Of a stretch of DNA of 64,000 nucleotides, positions 40,247-52,341 are shown one piece after another (the stretch's first letter is position 1; every line of letters starts with the position of its first letter). A model generated the notes under the pieces. It had not been told where the DNA came from. It did not search any database and saw nothing but the letters and a program-made list of their open reading frames with translations. The translations under genes and the position numbers were made by a program. The stretch comes from Rhodocyclaceae bacterium (lineage in GTDB: Bacteria > Pseudomonadota > Gammaproteobacteria > Burkholderiales > Rhodocyclaceae): NCBI GenBank assembly GCA_008933825.1, contig WBUF01000001.1:1-64000 (forward strand). Reading direction: 5' to 3'.

Positions 40247-41038
40247 TCAACCCGGCCTGGCGGGCATGCCGGGCGACACCGTGAGGACTTCGACGCCGGA
40301 TTCGGTCACCAGAACGCTGTGCTCCCACTGGGCCGAAAGGCTGCGGTCCTTGGTGACGATCGTCCATCCGTCGGGCAGCTCGGATATCGCCGCCTTGCCG
40401 GCGTTGATCATCGGCTCGATGGTGAAGATCATGCCCGGACGCAGTTCCGCACCCTGGCCCGGCCTGCCGTAATGCAGTACCTGTGGCTCTTCGTGAAACA
40501 GGCGCCCGACACCATGGCCGCAGAATTCGCGCACCACGGAAAAGCCGTTCGACTCGGCATGACGCTGGATGGCATGACCGATGTCGCCCAGATGCGCGCC
40601 CGGGCGCACCTGCTCGATGCCCAGCCAGAGGCATTCGTGGGTCACGGCGCAAAGACGCCGGGCCAGTATGGAAGCGTCGCCGACGATGAACATGCGCGAG
40701 GTGTCACCGTGCCAGCCATCCTTGATGACCGTGATGTCGATGTTGACGATGTCTCCCTTTTTCAGTGCCTTGTCGCCCGGCACGCCGTGGCAGACCTGGT
40801 GATTCACCGAGGCGCAGATGGACTTGGGGTAGGGCTTGTAGCCGGGCGGGGCGTAGTTCAGGGTTGCGGGGATGACGCCTTGCACATTGACCATGTAGTC
40901 GTGGCACAGGCGGTCGAGTTCGGCTGTGGTGACGTCGGATCTGACGTGCGGCTCGATGTAATCGAGCACTTCGGCGGCAAGGCGGCCGGCGACCCGCATT
41001 TTCTCGATTTCTTCCGGGGTCTTGATGACGATGCTCAT
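40247..41038 (-). CDS. map: Type I methionine aminopeptidase
   Basis: Removes the initiator methionine from nascent proteins. 263 residues from the ATG at 41038 ([18 protein letters not shown]). Metal-binding and active-site motifs present: [59 protein letters not shown] and the final [11 protein letters not shown]. Divergent from rpsB. Confidence 0.97.
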   Translation of the reverse strand: MSIVIKTPEEIEKMRVAGRLAAEVLDYIEPHVRSDVTTAELDRLCHDYMVNVQGVIPATLNYAPPGYKPYPKSICASVNHQVCHGVPGDKALKKGDIVNIDITVIKDGWHGDTSRMFIVGDASILARRLCAVTHECLWLGIEQVRPGAHLGDIGHAIQRHAESNGFSVVREFCGHGVGRLFHEEPQVLHYGRPGQGAELRPGMIFTIEPMINAGKAAISELPDGWTIVTKDRSLSAQWEHSVLVTESGVEVLTVSPGMPARPG

Positions 41039-41085
41039 CGCTTTGGGGGTGCGGTACATGGCATGGCGAAAAAATCGAATTATGC

Positions 41086-41115
41086 TTGAAAATACAAAGG
41101 AGATACCGCTATAAT
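41086..41115 (+). promoter_or_regulatory. rpsB-tsf promoter
   Basis: TTGAAA (41086-41091) and TATAAT (41110-41115) with an 18-base spacer. The remaining leader of roughly 105 bases up to rpsB is GC-rich, as for other S2 leaders that S2 itself can bind; that regulation is inferred from the family. Confidence 0.75.
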
Positions 41116-41226
41116 GCGCGCCTTGCCCGTCCCCGGACAGGCAAAATTCGCACGCCCGGCGCCGTAAGGGTGCCACGCAACAACGCAGCACGGCCGGGCG
41201 GAGGCCAACCCTTATCGGAGAATCTG

Positions 41227-41982
<756 letters not shown>

Positions 41983-42004
41983 GCGCCGGGCGGCAATAAT
42001 CCCG

Positions 42005-42025
42005 CGGGGCGGCATGGCCGCCCCG
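42005..42025 (+). terminator. Attenuator-like hairpin between rpsB and tsf
   Basis: CGGGGCGGC (42005-42013), loop ATG, GCCGCCCCG (42017-42025): a strong stem with only a weak T stretch after it (TTGTG). Probably a partial terminator that sets the S2 to EF-Ts ratio. Confidence 0.55.
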
Positions 42026-42058
42026 TTGTGCATCAACAGCATGAATTCAGGAGCAAGC

Positions 42059-42949
42059 ATGGCGGAAATCACCGCTTCGATGGTAAAGGAACTGCGCGAG
42101 AAGACCGACGCGCCGATGATGGAGTGCAAGAAGGCCTTGACCGAGGCCGGCGGCGACATGGCCAAGGCCGAGGAAATCCTGCGCGTCAAGCTGGGCAACA
42201 AGGCCAGCAAGGCTGCCACGCGCGTGGCTGCCGAGGGCATGGTTGGCGTGTTCATTGCCCCGGATGCGAAGCTGGGCGCGATCATCGAGGTCAACTGCGA
42301 GACCGACTTCGTCGCCAAGAACGACGACTTCCAGGCCTTCACCAAGGCCCTGGCCGAACTGGTGGCGAAGCAGAACCCGGCCGACGTCGCCGTCCTGGCG
42401 GGACTGACTTTTAACGGCGCCACGGTGGAAGCCGCCCGCACCGCGCTGGTCGGCAAGATCGGCGAGAACATGTCGATCCGCCGCTTCGCCCGCATCGAGG
42501 CCAAAGGCAAGCTGGCCAGCTACATCCACGGCGGCGCCAAGATCGGCGTGCTGCTGGACATGGCCGGCGGCGACGATGCACTCGCCAAGGACGTCGCCAT
42601 GCACATCGCCGCCTCCAAGCCGAAGGCGCTCGACGCCTCGGGCGTGCCGGCCGACCTGCTCGACACCGAGCGCCGCATCGCCGTCGAGAAGGCGCGCGAA
42701 GCCGGCAAGCCGGAGGCCATGCTGGAGAAGATCGCCGAAGGCACGGTACAGAAGTACCTCAAGGAAGTGACCCTGCTCGGCCAGGTCTTCGTCAAGGCCG
42801 AGGACGGCAAGCAGACCATCGAGCAGTTGCTCAAGGCGAAGGGTGCCGCCGTCGCCGGATTCCAGCTCTACGTGGTGGGCGAGGGCCTGGAGAAGCGCTC
42901 CAACGACTTCGCTGCCGAAGTGGCGGCCCAGGCTGCGGCTGCGCGCTGA
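42059..42949 (+). CDS. tsf: Translation elongation factor Ts
   Basis: Nucleotide exchange factor for EF-Tu. 296 residues: N-terminal [20 protein letters not shown], the [10 protein letters not shown] motif that contacts EF-Tu, and the dimer/coiled-coil C-terminal part. The ATG at 42059 follows CAGGAGC. Contains one copy of the GACTGACTTTT motif, read as GLTF. Confidence 0.98.
   Translation: MAEITASMVKELREKTDAPMMECKKALTEAGGDMAKAEEILRVKLGNKASKAATRVAAEGMVGVFIAPDAKLGAIIEVNCETDFVAKNDDFQAFTKALAELVAKQNPADVAVLAGLTFNGATVEAARTALVGKIGENMSIRRFARIEAKGKLASYIHGGAKIGVLLDMAGGDDALAKDVAMHIAASKPKALDASGVPADLLDTERRIAVEKAREAGKPEAMLEKIAEGTVQKYLKEVTLLGQVFVKAEDGKQTIEQLLKAKGAAVAGFQLYVVGEGLEKRSNDFAAEVAAQAAAAR
42402..42412 (+). 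repeat. GACTGACTTTT motif
   Basis: Exact 11-mer in tsf, preceded by GGCGG and read as GLTF. Confidence 0.7.
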
Positions 42950-42950
42950 A

Positions 42951-43667
42951 ATGCCTGCGTCCGCCTACAAGCGCATTCTGCTCAAGTTGTCGGGCGAAGC
43001 CCTCATGGGCAGCGACGCCTACGGCATCAACCGGGAGACGCTGGCGGGCATCGTCGCCGAGATCAAGTCGGTCGCCGACCTGGGGGTCGAGATCGGCGTG
43101 GTCATCGGCGGCGGCAACATCTTTCGCGGCCTGGCCGGAGCCGCAGGTGGCATGGATCGCGCCACGGCCGACTACATGGGCATGCTGGCCACGGTGATGA
43201 ATGCCATGGCCCTGGCCGATGCCCTGCGCCAGGCAGGCTTGAACGGCCGCGTGCAGTCGGCCCTCAACATCGAGCAGGTGGTCGAACCCTATATCCGCGG
43301 CAAGGCCATCCGTTACCTGGAAGAAGGGAAAATCGTCGTCTTCGCCGCCGGCACCGGCAACCCCTTCTTCACCACCGACACGGCGGCGGCGCTGCGCGGC
43401 TCGGAGATCGGAGCAGAGATCGTGCTCAAGGCAACCAAGGTGGACGGCGTCTACACCGCCGACCCGAAGAAGGAGCCGACGGCGCAGCGCTACCACCGCG
43501 TCAGCTTCGACGAGGCGATCGGCAGGAACCTCCAGGTGATGGACGCCACGGCCTTGGCCCTGTGCCGCGACCAGAAGCTGCCGATCAACGTCTTCAGCAT
43601 TTTCAAGCCCGGTGCCCTGAAATCCGTCGTCCTCGGCGAGGACGAGGGTACCATGGTGCATTGTTGA
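42951..43667 (+). CDS. pyrH: UMP kinase
   Basis: Hexameric kinase turning UMP into UDP. 238 residues: [42 protein letters not shown] and the closing [15 protein letters not shown]. Begins one base after the tsf stop. Confidence 0.98.
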   Translation: MPASAYKRILLKLSGEALMGSDAYGINRETLAGIVAEIKSVADLGVEIGVVIGGGNIFRGLAGAAGGMDRATADYMGMLATVMNAMALADALRQAGLNGRVQSALNIEQVVEPYIRGKAIRYLEEGKIVVFAAGTGNPFFTTDTAAALRGSEIGAEIVLKATKVDGVYTADPKKEPTAQRYHRVSFDEAIGRNLQVMDATALALCRDQKLPINVFSIFKPGALKSVVLGEDEGTMVHC

Positions 43668-43679
43668 GGAGAGCTCAGG

Positions 43680-44237
43680 ATGATCCCGGAACTCAAGAAA
43701 ACGACTGAACAGAAAATGCAGAAATCGCTCGAGGCCTTGAAAAACGACCTCGGCAAGGTGCGCACCGGGCGTGCCCACGCCGGCATCCTGGATCACGTTC
43801 AGGTGGATTATTATGGATCGATGGTGCCGATCAACCAGATCGCCAACGTGAATCTGATCGATGCGCGTACCATCGGAGTGACGCCCTGGGAAAAGAAAAT
43901 GGCGGCGGTCATCGAGAAGGCCATCCGCGATTCCGACCTGGGACTCAATCCGGCGACGGTGGGCGACTCGGTGCGGGTGCCGATGCCGGCGCTCACCGAG
44001 GAGCGGCGCAAGGATCTGATCAAGGTGGTGCGCGGCGAGGCGGAGAATGCCCGCGTGGCGGTGCGCAACCTGCGCCGGGATGCCAACCACGCCCTCAAGG
44101 AAGCCATGAAGGCCAAGACCATCTCGGAGGATGAGGAGCGGCGCGCCCAGGAAGACGTGCAAAAGCTGACTGACCGCGCCATCGCCGAGATCGACAAGGC
44201 GCTCGCCCAGAAGGAAAGCGACCTGATGGCCGTCTGA
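43680..44237 (+). CDS. frr: Ribosome recycling factor
   Basis: Splits post-termination ribosomes with EF-G. 185 residues, complete: [40 protein letters not shown] and the helical C terminus. Preceded by GAGGAGAG. Confidence 0.98.
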   Translation: MIPELKKTTEQKMQKSLEALKNDLGKVRTGRAHAGILDHVQVDYYGSMVPINQIANVNLIDARTIGVTPWEKKMAAVIEKAIRDSDLGLNPATVGDSVRVPMPALTEERRKDLIKVVRGEAENARVAVRNLRRDANHALKEAMKAKTISEDEERRAQEDVQKLTDRAIAEIDKALAQKESDLMAV

Positions 44238-44270
44238 GCGACGGACCATCCAGCGGTCCGGATATCCGCC

Positions 44271-45080
44271 GTGACCCTTTTCCCGAGCGCCACCCAGGAC
44301 ATCCCGCCAATCGGGGAGGTGCCCCGGCACATCGCCATCATCATGGACGGCAACGGGCGCTGGGCCAAGAAGCGCTTCATGCCCCGCGTCGCCGGGCACA
44401 AGCGCGGCGTCGAGACGGTACGCGAGATCATCAAGGCCTGCGTCGAGCGCGGCGTCTCCTACCTGACGCTGTTCGCCTTCAGCTCTGAGAACTGGCGCCG
44501 TCCGCAGGAAGAAGTAAGCTTCCTCATGCAGTTGTTCCTGCGCGCGCTGGAAGAGGAAGTGGCCAATCTGCACGAGAACAACATCCGCTTTCGCGTCATC
44601 GGCGACCTGTCCCGCTTCGATCCGCAGATCGTCGATCTGATTCGCCGCGGCGAGGCGCTCACGGCCGGCAACAGGGCGCTGACCCTCACCATCGCGGCCA
44701 ATTACGGCGGCCGCTGGGACATCCTGCAGGCGATGGAAAGGATGCTCGCTGCTCGCCCGGAGAGGCGCAGCGGTTTCAGCGAGTCCGATCTGTCTGCGCA
44801 TCTGGCGCTCAACTACGGCCCCGAGCCGGATCTGTTCATCCGCACAGGCGGGGAGCAGCGCATCAGCAATTTCCTGCTCTGGCAGCTAGCCTACAGCGAG
44901 TTGTATTTCACCGACACCCTCTGGCCCGCCTTCGATGCGGCAGCGCTCGATGCGGCCATCGCTTCCTATCGGCAGCGCGAACGGCGCTTCGGGCGTACCT
45001 CGGAGCAACTGCAGGCGGACAGCGTTCTGGAGCGCCCCAGGGAGGGCACGCGCTCCCCGGCTGCGAAAGAGAATGCTTAG
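44271..45080 (+). CDS. uppS: Undecaprenyl diphosphate synthase
   Basis: cis-prenyltransferase that makes the C55 carrier for cell-wall and LPS synthesis. 269 residues; starts with a GTG at 44271. The catalytic motif is [15 protein letters not shown] with the essential Asp, followed by [14 protein letters not shown] and the Mg-binding end [20 protein letters not shown]. Overlaps cdsA by 8 bases. Confidence 0.97.
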   Translation: MTLFPSATQDIPPIGEVPRHIAIIMDGNGRWAKKRFMPRVAGHKRGVETVREIIKACVERGVSYLTLFAFSSENWRRPQEEVSFLMQLFLRALEEEVANLHENNIRFRVIGDLSRFDPQIVDLIRRGEALTAGNRALTLTIAANYGGRWDILQAMERMLAARPERRSGFSESDLSAHLALNYGPEPDLFIRTGGEQRISNFLLWQLAYSELYFTDTLWPAFDAAALDAAIASYRQRERRFGRTSEQLQADSVLERPREGTRSPAAKENA

Positions 45081-45912
45081 AACGCGGGTCGTAACGGCGC
45101 TGCTACTTCTGGCGGGTTTCCTTTTCGCGCTTTTCCTGCCGCCGTTTTCCGTCTGGCTGCTGATCGTTTCGTTAGTTTGCGGGCTGGGGGCCTGGGAATG
45201 GGGTCGGCTGTTGCAGCTCGGCACGGCCGGCCGGCACGGCTATGCGCTGCTCTCGCTGAGCCTCACCGGAGCGCTCGGCTGGGTGGTATTCGATCTCGGC
45301 AGCGGACGCACGCAGCAGCCGGATGTGCTCCTTGCGGCATACATGCTGGCTGGCGCGTTCTGGCTGCTCGTCGTGCCGCTCTGGCTGAAGGCAAAGTGGC
45401 CCGTCCGGTCCGGTCTGCGTGGGTGTCTCGCCGGTCTCGTGGTTCTGTTGCCGGCCTGCCTGGCCATGATGCAGTTGCGGGCCATTTCCCCGCTGTTCCT
45501 GCTGGCGGTCATGGCAGCCGTGTGGATGGCAGATATTACCGCCTATGTCTGCGGGCGCGCTTTTGGCCGTCGCAAGCTGGCGCCGGCGATCAGCCCCGGC
45601 AAGACCTGGGAGGGGGCGGTCGGCGCCGTGTGCGGCGTGTGGTTGTATGGCAGCACGATAGCGGCGCTGGCCGGCCGTACCCCGGACGGAGCTCACGCCT
45701 GGATGATGTTCGGAGTGGCGATGGCCGTGCTGACGACCGTCAGCATCTTCGGCGACCTGTTCGAGTCGCTCGCCAAGCGGCAAGCGGGCGTAAAGGACAG
45801 CGGCGCGATCTTGCCCGGACATGGCGGGGTGCTCGATCGCATCGACAGCCTGACATCCACCCTGCCGCTCGTCGGTCTGGCGGCATTGCTCTGGGGGGGG
45901 CGGATGCCATGA
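45073..45912 (+). CDS. cdsA: Phosphatidate cytidylyltransferase
   Basis: Makes CDP-diacylglycerol for phospholipid synthesis. 279 residues with about eight membrane helices and the family signature near the C terminus: [20 protein letters not shown] and [12 protein letters not shown] with the conserved acidic residues. The ATG at 45073 lies inside the end of uppS; the stop overlaps dxr by four bases. Confidence 0.95.
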   Translation: MLRTRVVTALLLLAGFLFALFLPPFSVWLLIVSLVCGLGAWEWGRLLQLGTAGRHGYALLSLSLTGALGWVVFDLGSGRTQQPDVLLAAYMLAGAFWLLVVPLWLKAKWPVRSGLRGCLAGLVVLLPACLAMMQLRAISPLFLLAVMAAVWMADITAYVCGRAFGRRKLAPAISPGKTWEGAVGAVCGVWLYGSTIAALAGRTPDGAHAWMMFGVAMAVLTTVSIFGDLFESLAKRQAGVKDSGAILPGHGGVLDRIDSLTSTLPLVGLAALLWGGRMP

Positions 45913-47108
45913 CAACCCGCAGGCAAAGGTTGGTCGTGCTGGGCGCGACCGGCTCGATCGGCGTCAGCACGCTCGACGTGGTGTCGCGCCACCCGGATCG
46001 CTTCGAGGTGCTGGCCCTGTCCGCCCAGAATCGGGTCGACCGTCTTGCCGAGCAGTGCGGCCGCTTCAAACCGCGATTCGCGGTCGTCGGCTCGGCAGCC
46101 GCAGCCGAGCGGTTGGCAAGCCTGTTGCGACGATCAGATTGCGAAACGACCGTGCTGGCCGGAGCGGAGGCGCTCGAAGGGATTGCCTGCCTGGCCGATG
46201 CGGATGCCGTGATGGCGGCAATCGTCGGCGCAGCCGGTTTGCGCCCCACCTTGGCCGCTGCTCGGGCAGGCAAGAAGATCCTCCTGGCCAACAAGGAAGC
46301 CTTGGTCATGGCCGGCCCGGTGTTCATGGCTGAAATACAACGAAACAATGCCATTTTGCTACCGATAGATAGCGAACATAATGCTATTTATCAATCACTA
46401 CCAAGAGATTATTCATGTGATTTATCAAGTAGCGGTGTGCGCCGGATTCTACTGACGGCATCGGGCGGTCCCTTCAGGCGGACCCCGGTGTCTGATCTGG
46501 CACATGTAACGCCGGAACAGGCCTGTGCGCACCCGAACTGGGCAATGGGCAGAAAGATATCGGTCGATTCGGCCACCATGATGAACAAGGGGCTTGAGGT
46601 CATTGAGGCGCACTGGCTGTTCAATGTACCGCCCGAACGCATCGAGGTGGTGATCCACCCGCAAAGCGTTATCCATTCCATGGTCGAATACGCGGACGGC
46701 TCGGTAATTGCCCAACTCGGCAACCCGGACATGCGCACACCGATTGCCCATGCCCTGGCCCACCCGGACCGCATCGAGGCCGGCGTCGCGCCGCTCGACC
46801 TCTGTCGCATCGGCAGCCTGGACTTCGAACGCCCGGATATGGATCGATTCCCGTGCCTGCGCCTTGCCTATGAGGTGCTGGCACGGGGCGGAAATGCCCC
46901 GGCCGTGCTGAATGCCGCCAATGAAATCGCGGTCGAAGCCTTCCTGGAGCGCAGGCTGGCCTTTGACCTCATACCCATCGTCATCGAGCAGGCACTGCGA
47001 AACACTGCCTGGATGAAGGCAGACAATCTGGATATCGTCATGGAAGCCGATGCTGCGGCACGCAAGATCGCCCGGAAGGCCGTCGATGCCCGGGCACGAC
47101 CGGCATGA
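45909..47108 (+). CDS. dxr: 1-deoxy-D-xylulose 5-phosphate reductoisomerase
   Basis: First committed step of the MEP pathway. 399 residues: NADPH motif [27 protein letters not shown], the metal-binding [10 protein letters not shown], and [22 protein letters not shown] segment of about 110 bases (46329-46437, residues about 141-176) is strikingly AT-rich with rare codons (ATA, CTA, TTA, AGA, TCA) although it encodes the conserved active-site region. Coupled to cdsA and rseP by four-base overlaps. Confidence 0.97.
   Translation: MTTRRQRLVVLGATGSIGVSTLDVVSRHPDRFEVLALSAQNRVDRLAEQCGRFKPRFAVVGSAAAAERLASLLRRSDCETTVLAGAEALEGIACLADADAVMAAIVGAAGLRPTLAAARAGKKILLANKEALVMAGPVFMAEIQRNNAILLPIDSEHNAIYQSLPRDYSCDLSSSGVRRILLTASGGPFRRTPVSDLAHVTPEQACAHPNWAMGRKISVDSATMMNKGLEVIEAHWLFNVPPERIEVVIHPQSVIHSMVEYADGSVIAQLGNPDMRTPIAHALAHPDRIEAGVAPLDLCRIGSLDFERPDMDRFPCLRLAYEVLARGGNAPAVLNAANEIAVEAFLERRLAFDLIPIVIEQALRNTAWMKADNLDIVMEADAAARKIARKAVDARARPA
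46329..46437 (+). other. AT-rich island inside dxr
   Basis: About 110 bases of clearly higher A+T than the surrounding gene, with sharp edges. Codons such as ATA, CTA, TTA, AGA and TCA, almost unused elsewhere in the window, are concentrated here. The reading frame is intact. Confidence 0.7.
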
Positions 47109-48472
47109 ACGATTTTCTGTTCTATTTCGGCGCCTTTGCAATGGCTCTGGGTCTGCTGATCGTCGTGCATGAGGCCGGGCATTTTCTTCTGGCCCGCTGG
47201 TGCGGCGTCAAGGTGCTGAGGTTTTCCGTCGGTTTCGGCAAACCCATCCTGTCGCGCCGCTTCGGGACGGATCGGACAGAACTGTCCTTGGCCGCCTTCC
47301 CCCTCGGCGGCTACGTGAAGATGCTGGATGAGCGGGAAGGGGAGGTCGAGACACCCGAACTGCCGCGCGCCTACAACCGGCAGCCGGTCTGGAAACGGTT
47401 CCTCATCGTGCTGGCCGGCCCTATGGCCAACTTCCTGCTGGCAATCCTCATGTACTGGGCCTTGTTCGTTCACGGCACGGAAGAGCCCAGGCCGCTTCTC
47501 GGTGCCCCTGTCGCAGAGTCACTGGCAGCCCGGGCCGGTTTCCAGGAAGGCGAACTGGTGCGCAGCATCGACGGCCAGCCGATCGTTTCCTGGCAGGAAT
47601 TGCGCTGGCAACTGTTGCAGCATGCCGTCAAAAAAACCGACGCAACGCTGGAAGTCATCAGCCAGCGCCAGGAAATCGACTTCCGCAAGCTGGATCTGTC
47701 GTTGCTCGGCACCATGTCATTCGAAGGCGACATCCTGCAGCAAATCGGATTCCGTTTTTTCCGTCCCCAGTTGAAGCCGGTCATCGGCAAGGTAATGGCG
47801 GGCAGCGTTGCCGAACTGGCCGGCATGCGCGAAGGCGACAGGATCGTCGCCATCGACGATGCGCCGGTGGCCGCCTGGTCGCAAGTGACGGCTATCATTC
47901 GCGAGGCGCCCGGACGCCGCATCCGCATCATGCTGGAACGCCACGGAGAAACCCTCGGTCTGGACGTCACGCCGACGGAGGCGGACGAGCGCGGCATTCG
48001 GGTCGGCCGTATCGGCATTGGCGTGAGGGAAGGGGAGGGCGATCGCGCGGCCCTGTTGACTACCGTCCGGTACGGCCCGCTCGAATCTTTCGGCAAGGCC
48101 GTCGTCCAGACTTGGGAGACATCCGTTTTCAGCCTGAAGATGCTGGGCAGGATGGTGTTCGGCGAGGTGTCCTGGAAGAACCTGAGCGGGCCCGTCACGA
48201 TTGCCGATTACGCGGGCCAATCGGCCAGGCTGGGGCTGGCGCATTACATCAAGTTCTTGGCGCTGATCAGCATCAGCCTCGGCGTCCTGAACCTGTTGCC
48301 GATCCCCTTATTGGATGGCGGACACTTGATGTATTATATTGTCGAGATAATCAAGGGCGGTCCCGTTTCCGAACGCATGATGGAAATTGGCCAGCAGATC
48401 GGTTTGGCGCTGCTGGCGATGCTGATGGCTTTTGCCTTTTACAACGATATCAACCGCCTTGTATCCGGCTGA
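47105..48472 (+). CDS. rseP: Site-2 intramembrane zinc protease RseP
   Basis: Cleaves anti-sigma factors and signal-peptide remnants inside the membrane. 455 residues: HEAGH zinc motif at 22-26 in the first helix, two PDZ domains (about 115-290), and the third ligand in [16 protein letters not shown]. Start overlaps dxr; followed after 6 bases by bamA. Confidence 0.96.
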   Translation: MNDFLFYFGAFAMALGLLIVVHEAGHFLLARWCGVKVLRFSVGFGKPILSRRFGTDRTELSLAAFPLGGYVKMLDEREGEVETPELPRAYNRQPVWKRFLIVLAGPMANFLLAILMYWALFVHGTEEPRPLLGAPVAESLAARAGFQEGELVRSIDGQPIVSWQELRWQLLQHAVKKTDATLEVISQRQEIDFRKLDLSLLGTMSFEGDILQQIGFRFFRPQLKPVIGKVMAGSVAELAGMREGDRIVAIDDAPVAAWSQVTAIIREAPGRRIRIMLERHGETLGLDVTPTEADERGIRVGRIGIGVREGEGDRAALLTTVRYGPLESFGKAVVQTWETSVFSLKMLGRMVFGEVSWKNLSGPVTIADYAGQSARLGLAHYIKFLALISISLGVLNLLPIPLLDGGHLMYYIVEIIKGGPVSERMMEIGQQIGLALLAMLMAFAFYNDINRLVSG

Positions 48473-48478
48473 CTCAAC

Positions 48479-50764
48479 GTGAAAAAGAAAATTCTTCCGG
48501 GCCTGCTGGCGGCACTGCTCTCCGCCTCCGTGCTTGCCTTCGATCCTTTCGTGGTGAAGGACATCCGCGTCGAGGGCATTCAGCGCACCGAGGCCGGCAC
48601 GGTATTCAGCTACTTGCCGGTCAAGGTTGGCGAAACCATGACCGACGAAAAGGCCGCGCAGGCCATCAAGGCGCTGTTTGCGACGGGTTTCTTCAAGGAT
48701 GTCCGCATCGAGGTCGAAGGAGACGTGGTGGTGGTCGTCGTCGAGGAGCGCCCGGCCATCGCCTCGGTCGATTTCGTCGGCATCAAGGAATTCGACAAGG
48801 ATGCGCTGAAAAAAGGGCTGAAGGAGATTGGCCTGGCCGAGTCGCGCATCTTCGACAGATCGATGCTCGAGCGCGCCGAGCAGGAATTGAAGCGCCAGTA
48901 TCTCTCCAAGGGACGCTACGCGGTCAGCATTACCACCACCGTGACACCGCTGGAGCGGAACCGGGTAGGCATCAATTTCGCGGTTGACGAAGGCGAGGTT
49001 GCCAAGATCCGGCAGATCAACATCGTCGGCGCCCAGGCCTTCAAGGAGAAGGATCTGCTGGATGTGTTCGCGCTGCGCACGCCCAACTGGATCAGCTGGT
49101 ATACGAAGAACGACCAGTATTCCAAGCAAAAGCTGTCGGCCGACCTAGAGGCGCTGAAGTCCTATTACCACGACCGCGGTCATATCGAGTTCGAAGTCGA
49201 GTCCACCCAGGTGTCCATCAGCCCTGACAAGAAGGACATCTACATCACCATCAACGTCAAGGAAGGCGAGAAATACACGATATCCTCGGTCAAGCTGGCC
49301 GGAGACCTGACCCTTCCGGAGGACGAACTGCGTAAGCTGGTGAGGATCAAGCCCGGTGAAGTGTTCTCGCGGGAGAAGCTGACCGACACGACGAAGCAGA
49401 TCAACGAAAAACTGGGCAACGAGGGCTTCGCCTTCGCCAACGTGAACGCCGCGCCCGAACTCGACAAGGACCGGAAGCAGGTCGCCTTCACCATCTTCAT
49501 CGATCCGGGGCGGCGGGTATACGTACGCCGCATCAATGTCACCGGGAACAACCGCACGCGCGACGAAGTGATCCGTCGCGAGGCCAGGCAGATGGAGGGC
49601 GGCTGGTATGACGGCGAGAAGATCAACAAGACACGCTCGCGGGTGGACAAGCTGGGCTATTTCGACGAGGTGAACGTCGAAACGCCGGCCGTACCCGGCA
49701 CCACCGACCAGGTCGATGTCAATCTCAACGTCAAGGAAAAACCGACCGGCAACATCATGCTCGGCGCCGGTTTCTCGAGCGCCGAGAAGTTCGTCGTGTC
49801 GGGCTCCGTTTCGCAAAACAACATCTTCGGCAGCGGCAAGCACCTCTCGGTGAATGTCAACTCCGGCAAGATCAACAAGACTTATTCGATGTCCTATACC
49901 GACCCCTACCACACCGTGGACGGGGTGAGCCGGGGCTTCGATGTTTACCGTCGCGACACGGATCCGAGTTCTACCGCCATCGCGAATTACAAGACCTCTT
50001 CGCTGGGTGCCGGCATCCGCTACGGGTTTCCCATTGCCGAGGACAATTCGATCGGGGTCGGCCTGTCCTTCGACTCGACCAAGGTCAAGACCTACAGCAC
50101 AAGCCCCAAGCGTTATCTCGACTTCGTGAATCAGTTCGGCTCCTCGAACACCACGCTGCTGCTGAACACCACCTGGGCCAACGACCAGCGCGACAGCCTG
50201 ATTTACACCACCAAAGGCACGGTGCAGCGCGCCTACGGCGAGATCGGACTGCCGGGCGGGGACCTCAAATTCTACAAGCTGAACTATCAGCACCAGAAAT
50301 TTTTCCCGCTAACGAAGGACATCACGCTGATGCTGAACGGCGAGTTTGGTTTCGGCGATGGCTACGGCGGCGAACCCCTGCCGTTCTTCCGCCATTTCTA
50401 CGCCGGCGGCATCGGTTCGGTGCGCGGATTCAAGACCGGCTCGCTGGGGCCGCATGACGTTTATCCCAACGACGACGATGCGCTGGGCGGTAACAAGCGG
50501 TTGGTCGCCAATGCCGAGTTTCTCATGCCCCTGCCGGGCATCGGCCTAGACAAGTCCTTCCGCTTCGGCGGCTTCGTCGATGCAGGCTATGTCTGGGCCA
50601 CCAGCCAGAAAATGCGATTGTCGGATTTGCGGTACAGTATCGGTGTGTCGGTCGCCTGGTCTTCCCCCTTCGGGCCGCTGAAGTTCAGCATTGCCCAGCC
50701 GCTCAACAGGAAGTCGGGGGACAAGATCGAGCGCTTCCAGTTCCAGATGGGCACGTCGTTCTGA
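48479..50764 (+). CDS. bamA: Outer-membrane protein assembly factor BamA
   Basis: Core of the BAM complex that inserts beta-barrels. 761 residues from a GTG at 48479 (MKKKILPGLLAALLSASVLA signal peptide). Five POTRA domains (about 22-420) are followed by the 16-strand barrel, with the conserved GSVRGFKTG motif of the L6 loop and a terminal QFQMGTSF with aromatic last residue. Confidence 0.97.
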   Translation: MKKKILPGLLAALLSASVLAFDPFVVKDIRVEGIQRTEAGTVFSYLPVKVGETMTDEKAAQAIKALFATGFFKDVRIEVEGDVVVVVVEERPAIASVDFVGIKEFDKDALKKGLKEIGLAESRIFDRSMLERAEQELKRQYLSKGRYAVSITTTVTPLERNRVGINFAVDEGEVAKIRQINIVGAQAFKEKDLLDVFALRTPNWISWYTKNDQYSKQKLSADLEALKSYYHDRGHIEFEVESTQVSISPDKKDIYITINVKEGEKYTISSVKLAGDLTLPEDELRKLVRIKPGEVFSREKLTDTTKQINEKLGNEGFAFANVNAAPELDKDRKQVAFTIFIDPGRRVYVRRINVTGNNRTRDEVIRREARQMEGGWYDGEKINKTRSRVDKLGYFDEVNVETPAVPGTTDQVDVNLNVKEKPTGNIMLGAGFSSAEKFVVSGSVSQNNIFGSGKHLSVNVNSGKINKTYSMSYTDPYHTVDGVSRGFDVYRRDTDPSSTAIANYKTSSLGAGIRYGFPIAEDNSIGVGLSFDSTKVKTYSTSPKRYLDFVNQFGSSNTTLLLNTTWANDQRDSLIYTTKGTVQRAYGEIGLPGGDLKFYKLNYQHQKFFPLTKDITLMLNGEFGFGDGYGGEPLPFFRHFYAGGIGSVRGFKTGSLGPHDVYPNDDDALGGNKRLVANAEFLMPLPGIGLDKSFRFGGFVDAGYVWATSQKMRLSDLRYSIGVSVAWSSPFGPLKFSIAQPLNRKSGDKIERFQFQMGTSF

Positions 50765-50787
50765 GGTTGCCTTTTTGCAGGAGAGTC

Positions 50788-51288
50788 ATGTTGAAGAAGA
50801 TCGCCATTCTCATTCTTGTTGCTGCCGGCCTGCTTTCCCAGCCGGCCGCCGCCGAGACCAAAATCGGCTTCGTGAATACCGAAAAGATATTCCGCGAAGC
50901 GGCGCCTGCCGTGCGCGCGCAGAAGAAAATCGAGAAGGAGTTTGAAAAGCGCGACCAGGAGATGCAGCGCCTTGCCAAGCAGTTGCAGACCATGCAGGAA
51001 AGCCTGGAGAAGAACGCAGTCACCATGTCGGAGAGCGACAAGCGCAACAAGGAGCGAGAGTTCAACGACCTCAATCGCGAGTTCCAGCGCAAGCAGCGGG
51101 AGTTCCGCGAAGACCTCAACCAGCGCCGGAACGAGGAGCTGGCCGCCGTGCTCGAGCGCGCCAACAAGGCCATCAAGGCCATCGCCGAAGCCGAGAAGTT
51201 CGATGTGATTATGCAGGAAGCGGTCTATGCCGCACCGCGCATCGACATCACCGACAAGGTCATCAAGGCCCTCGCAGACGGCAAGTAA
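50788..51288 (+). CDS. skp: Periplasmic chaperone Skp (OmpH family)
   Basis: Holds unfolded outer-membrane proteins on the way to BAM. 166 residues from the ATG at 50788, preceded by CAGGAGAG. Signal peptide (IAILILVAAGLLSQPAAAE), the dimerisation start TKIGFVNTEKIFREAP-like, then a long charged coiled coil (about 45-120). Directly between bamA and lpxD as usual. Confidence 0.93.
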   Translation: MLKKIAILILVAAGLLSQPAAAETKIGFVNTEKIFREAAPAVRAQKKIEKEFEKRDQEMQRLAKQLQTMQESLEKNAVTMSESDKRNKEREFNDLNREFQRKQREFREDLNQRRNEELAAVLERANKAIKAIAEAEKFDVIMQEAVYAAPRIDITDKVIKALADGK

Positions 51289-51297
51289 AGCACATGC

Positions 51298-52341
51298 ATG
51301 ACCGGGCGCGCAGACGGCTACACGCTTGACGAAATCGTATCGCGCCTCGGTGGCCGGCTGATCGGCGAGGGTGGCGTCCGCGTCGACCGCGTGGCTACCC
51401 TCAGTCAAGCCGGCCCTGGCGAAATCGCCTTCCTGGCCAATCCCAGATACCGCCGGCAACTCGCTGCAAGCCGGGCGGCTGCGGTGGTGCTGTCGCCCGC
51501 AGATGCCATCGGTTGCCCGCAGCCCTGCATCGTCAGCGACAATCCCTATGCCTATTTCGCGCGGGTCGCCCAGATGCTCAACCCGCTTCCGCAGACGCCG
51601 GCCGGCATTCACCCTGCCGCACTTTCCGAGTCGAAGCTCGATCCGAGCGTGAGTGTCGCTGCCGGCGCAGTCATCGGGAAGGACGTGAGCATCGGCGACC
51701 ACTGCGTCATCGGTCCGGCCTGCATTCTTGGCGATGGCGTGCGGCTTGGCGCGCACAGCCGGCTGTACGGCAACGTGACCGTCTATTCGGGCTGCGTGAT
51801 CGGGCGCCGCGCCATCATTCACGCCGGCGCGGTAATCGGCGCCGACGGCTTCGGCATCGCTCGCGAGCCCGACGGTAGCTGGACCAAGATTCCGCAGGTC
51901 GGCCGCGTCGTCATCGGCGACGATGTCGAGATCGGCGCCAACACCACCATCGACCGCGGCGCCATCGACGACACGGTGATCGAGGACGGCGTCAAGCTCG
52001 ACAACCAGATCCAGATTGGCCACAACGTGCGTGTCGGCGCCCACACGGCGATGGCCGGCTGCGTCGGGGTTGCCGGCAGCGCCCGCATCGGTCGCCGCTG
52101 CACAGTCGGCGGCGGGGCCATCATCCTGGGGCATTTGTCGATTGCCGACGACGTAAGCATCTCGGCCGCCACCCTCGTCACTAAATCCATCGACAGGGCC
52201 GGCACCTACAGCGGCGCCATTCCGTTCGCACCGCACCGCGACTGGTTGAGGAATGCCGCCCACCTGCGGCACCTGGATGACCTCGCGGACAGAATCCGCA
52301 CGCTGGAATCGCGCATCGCACAACTGGAGAAAAAACCTTGA
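51298..52341 (+). CDS. lpxD: UDP-3-O-acylglucosamine N-acyltransferase
   Basis: Third step of lipid A synthesis. 347 residues: N-terminal uridine-binding domain, then a left-handed beta-helix of hexapeptide repeats with the catalytic His in [20 protein letters not shown], and a C-terminal helix. Its stop overlaps the fabZ start. Confidence 0.96.
   Translation: MTGRADGYTLDEIVSRLGGRLIGEGGVRVDRVATLSQAGPGEIAFLANPRYRRQLAASRAAAVVLSPADAIGCPQPCIVSDNPYAYFARVAQMLNPLPQTPAGIHPAALSESKLDPSVSVAAGAVIGKDVSIGDHCVIGPACILGDGVRLGAHSRLYGNVTVYSGCVIGRRAIIHAGAVIGADGFGIAREPDGSWTKIPQVGRVVIGDDVEIGANTTIDRGAIDDTVIEDGVKLDNQIQIGHNVRVGAHTAMAGCVGVAGSARIGRRCTVGGGAIILGHLSIADDVSISAATLVTKSIDRAGTYSGAIPFAPHRDWLRNAAHLRHLDDLADRIRTLESRIAQLEKKP

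Noticed and set aside
44161-44174. Additional copies of the 11-mer (AGCTGACTGACC at 44162, GGAAGTCAGTCC at 56549, GGCTGACTTTGCC at 18819, AAAGTCAGC at 12122)
   Set aside because: They differ at two or more positions from GACTGACTTTT or lack the T-run, so they were not counted.
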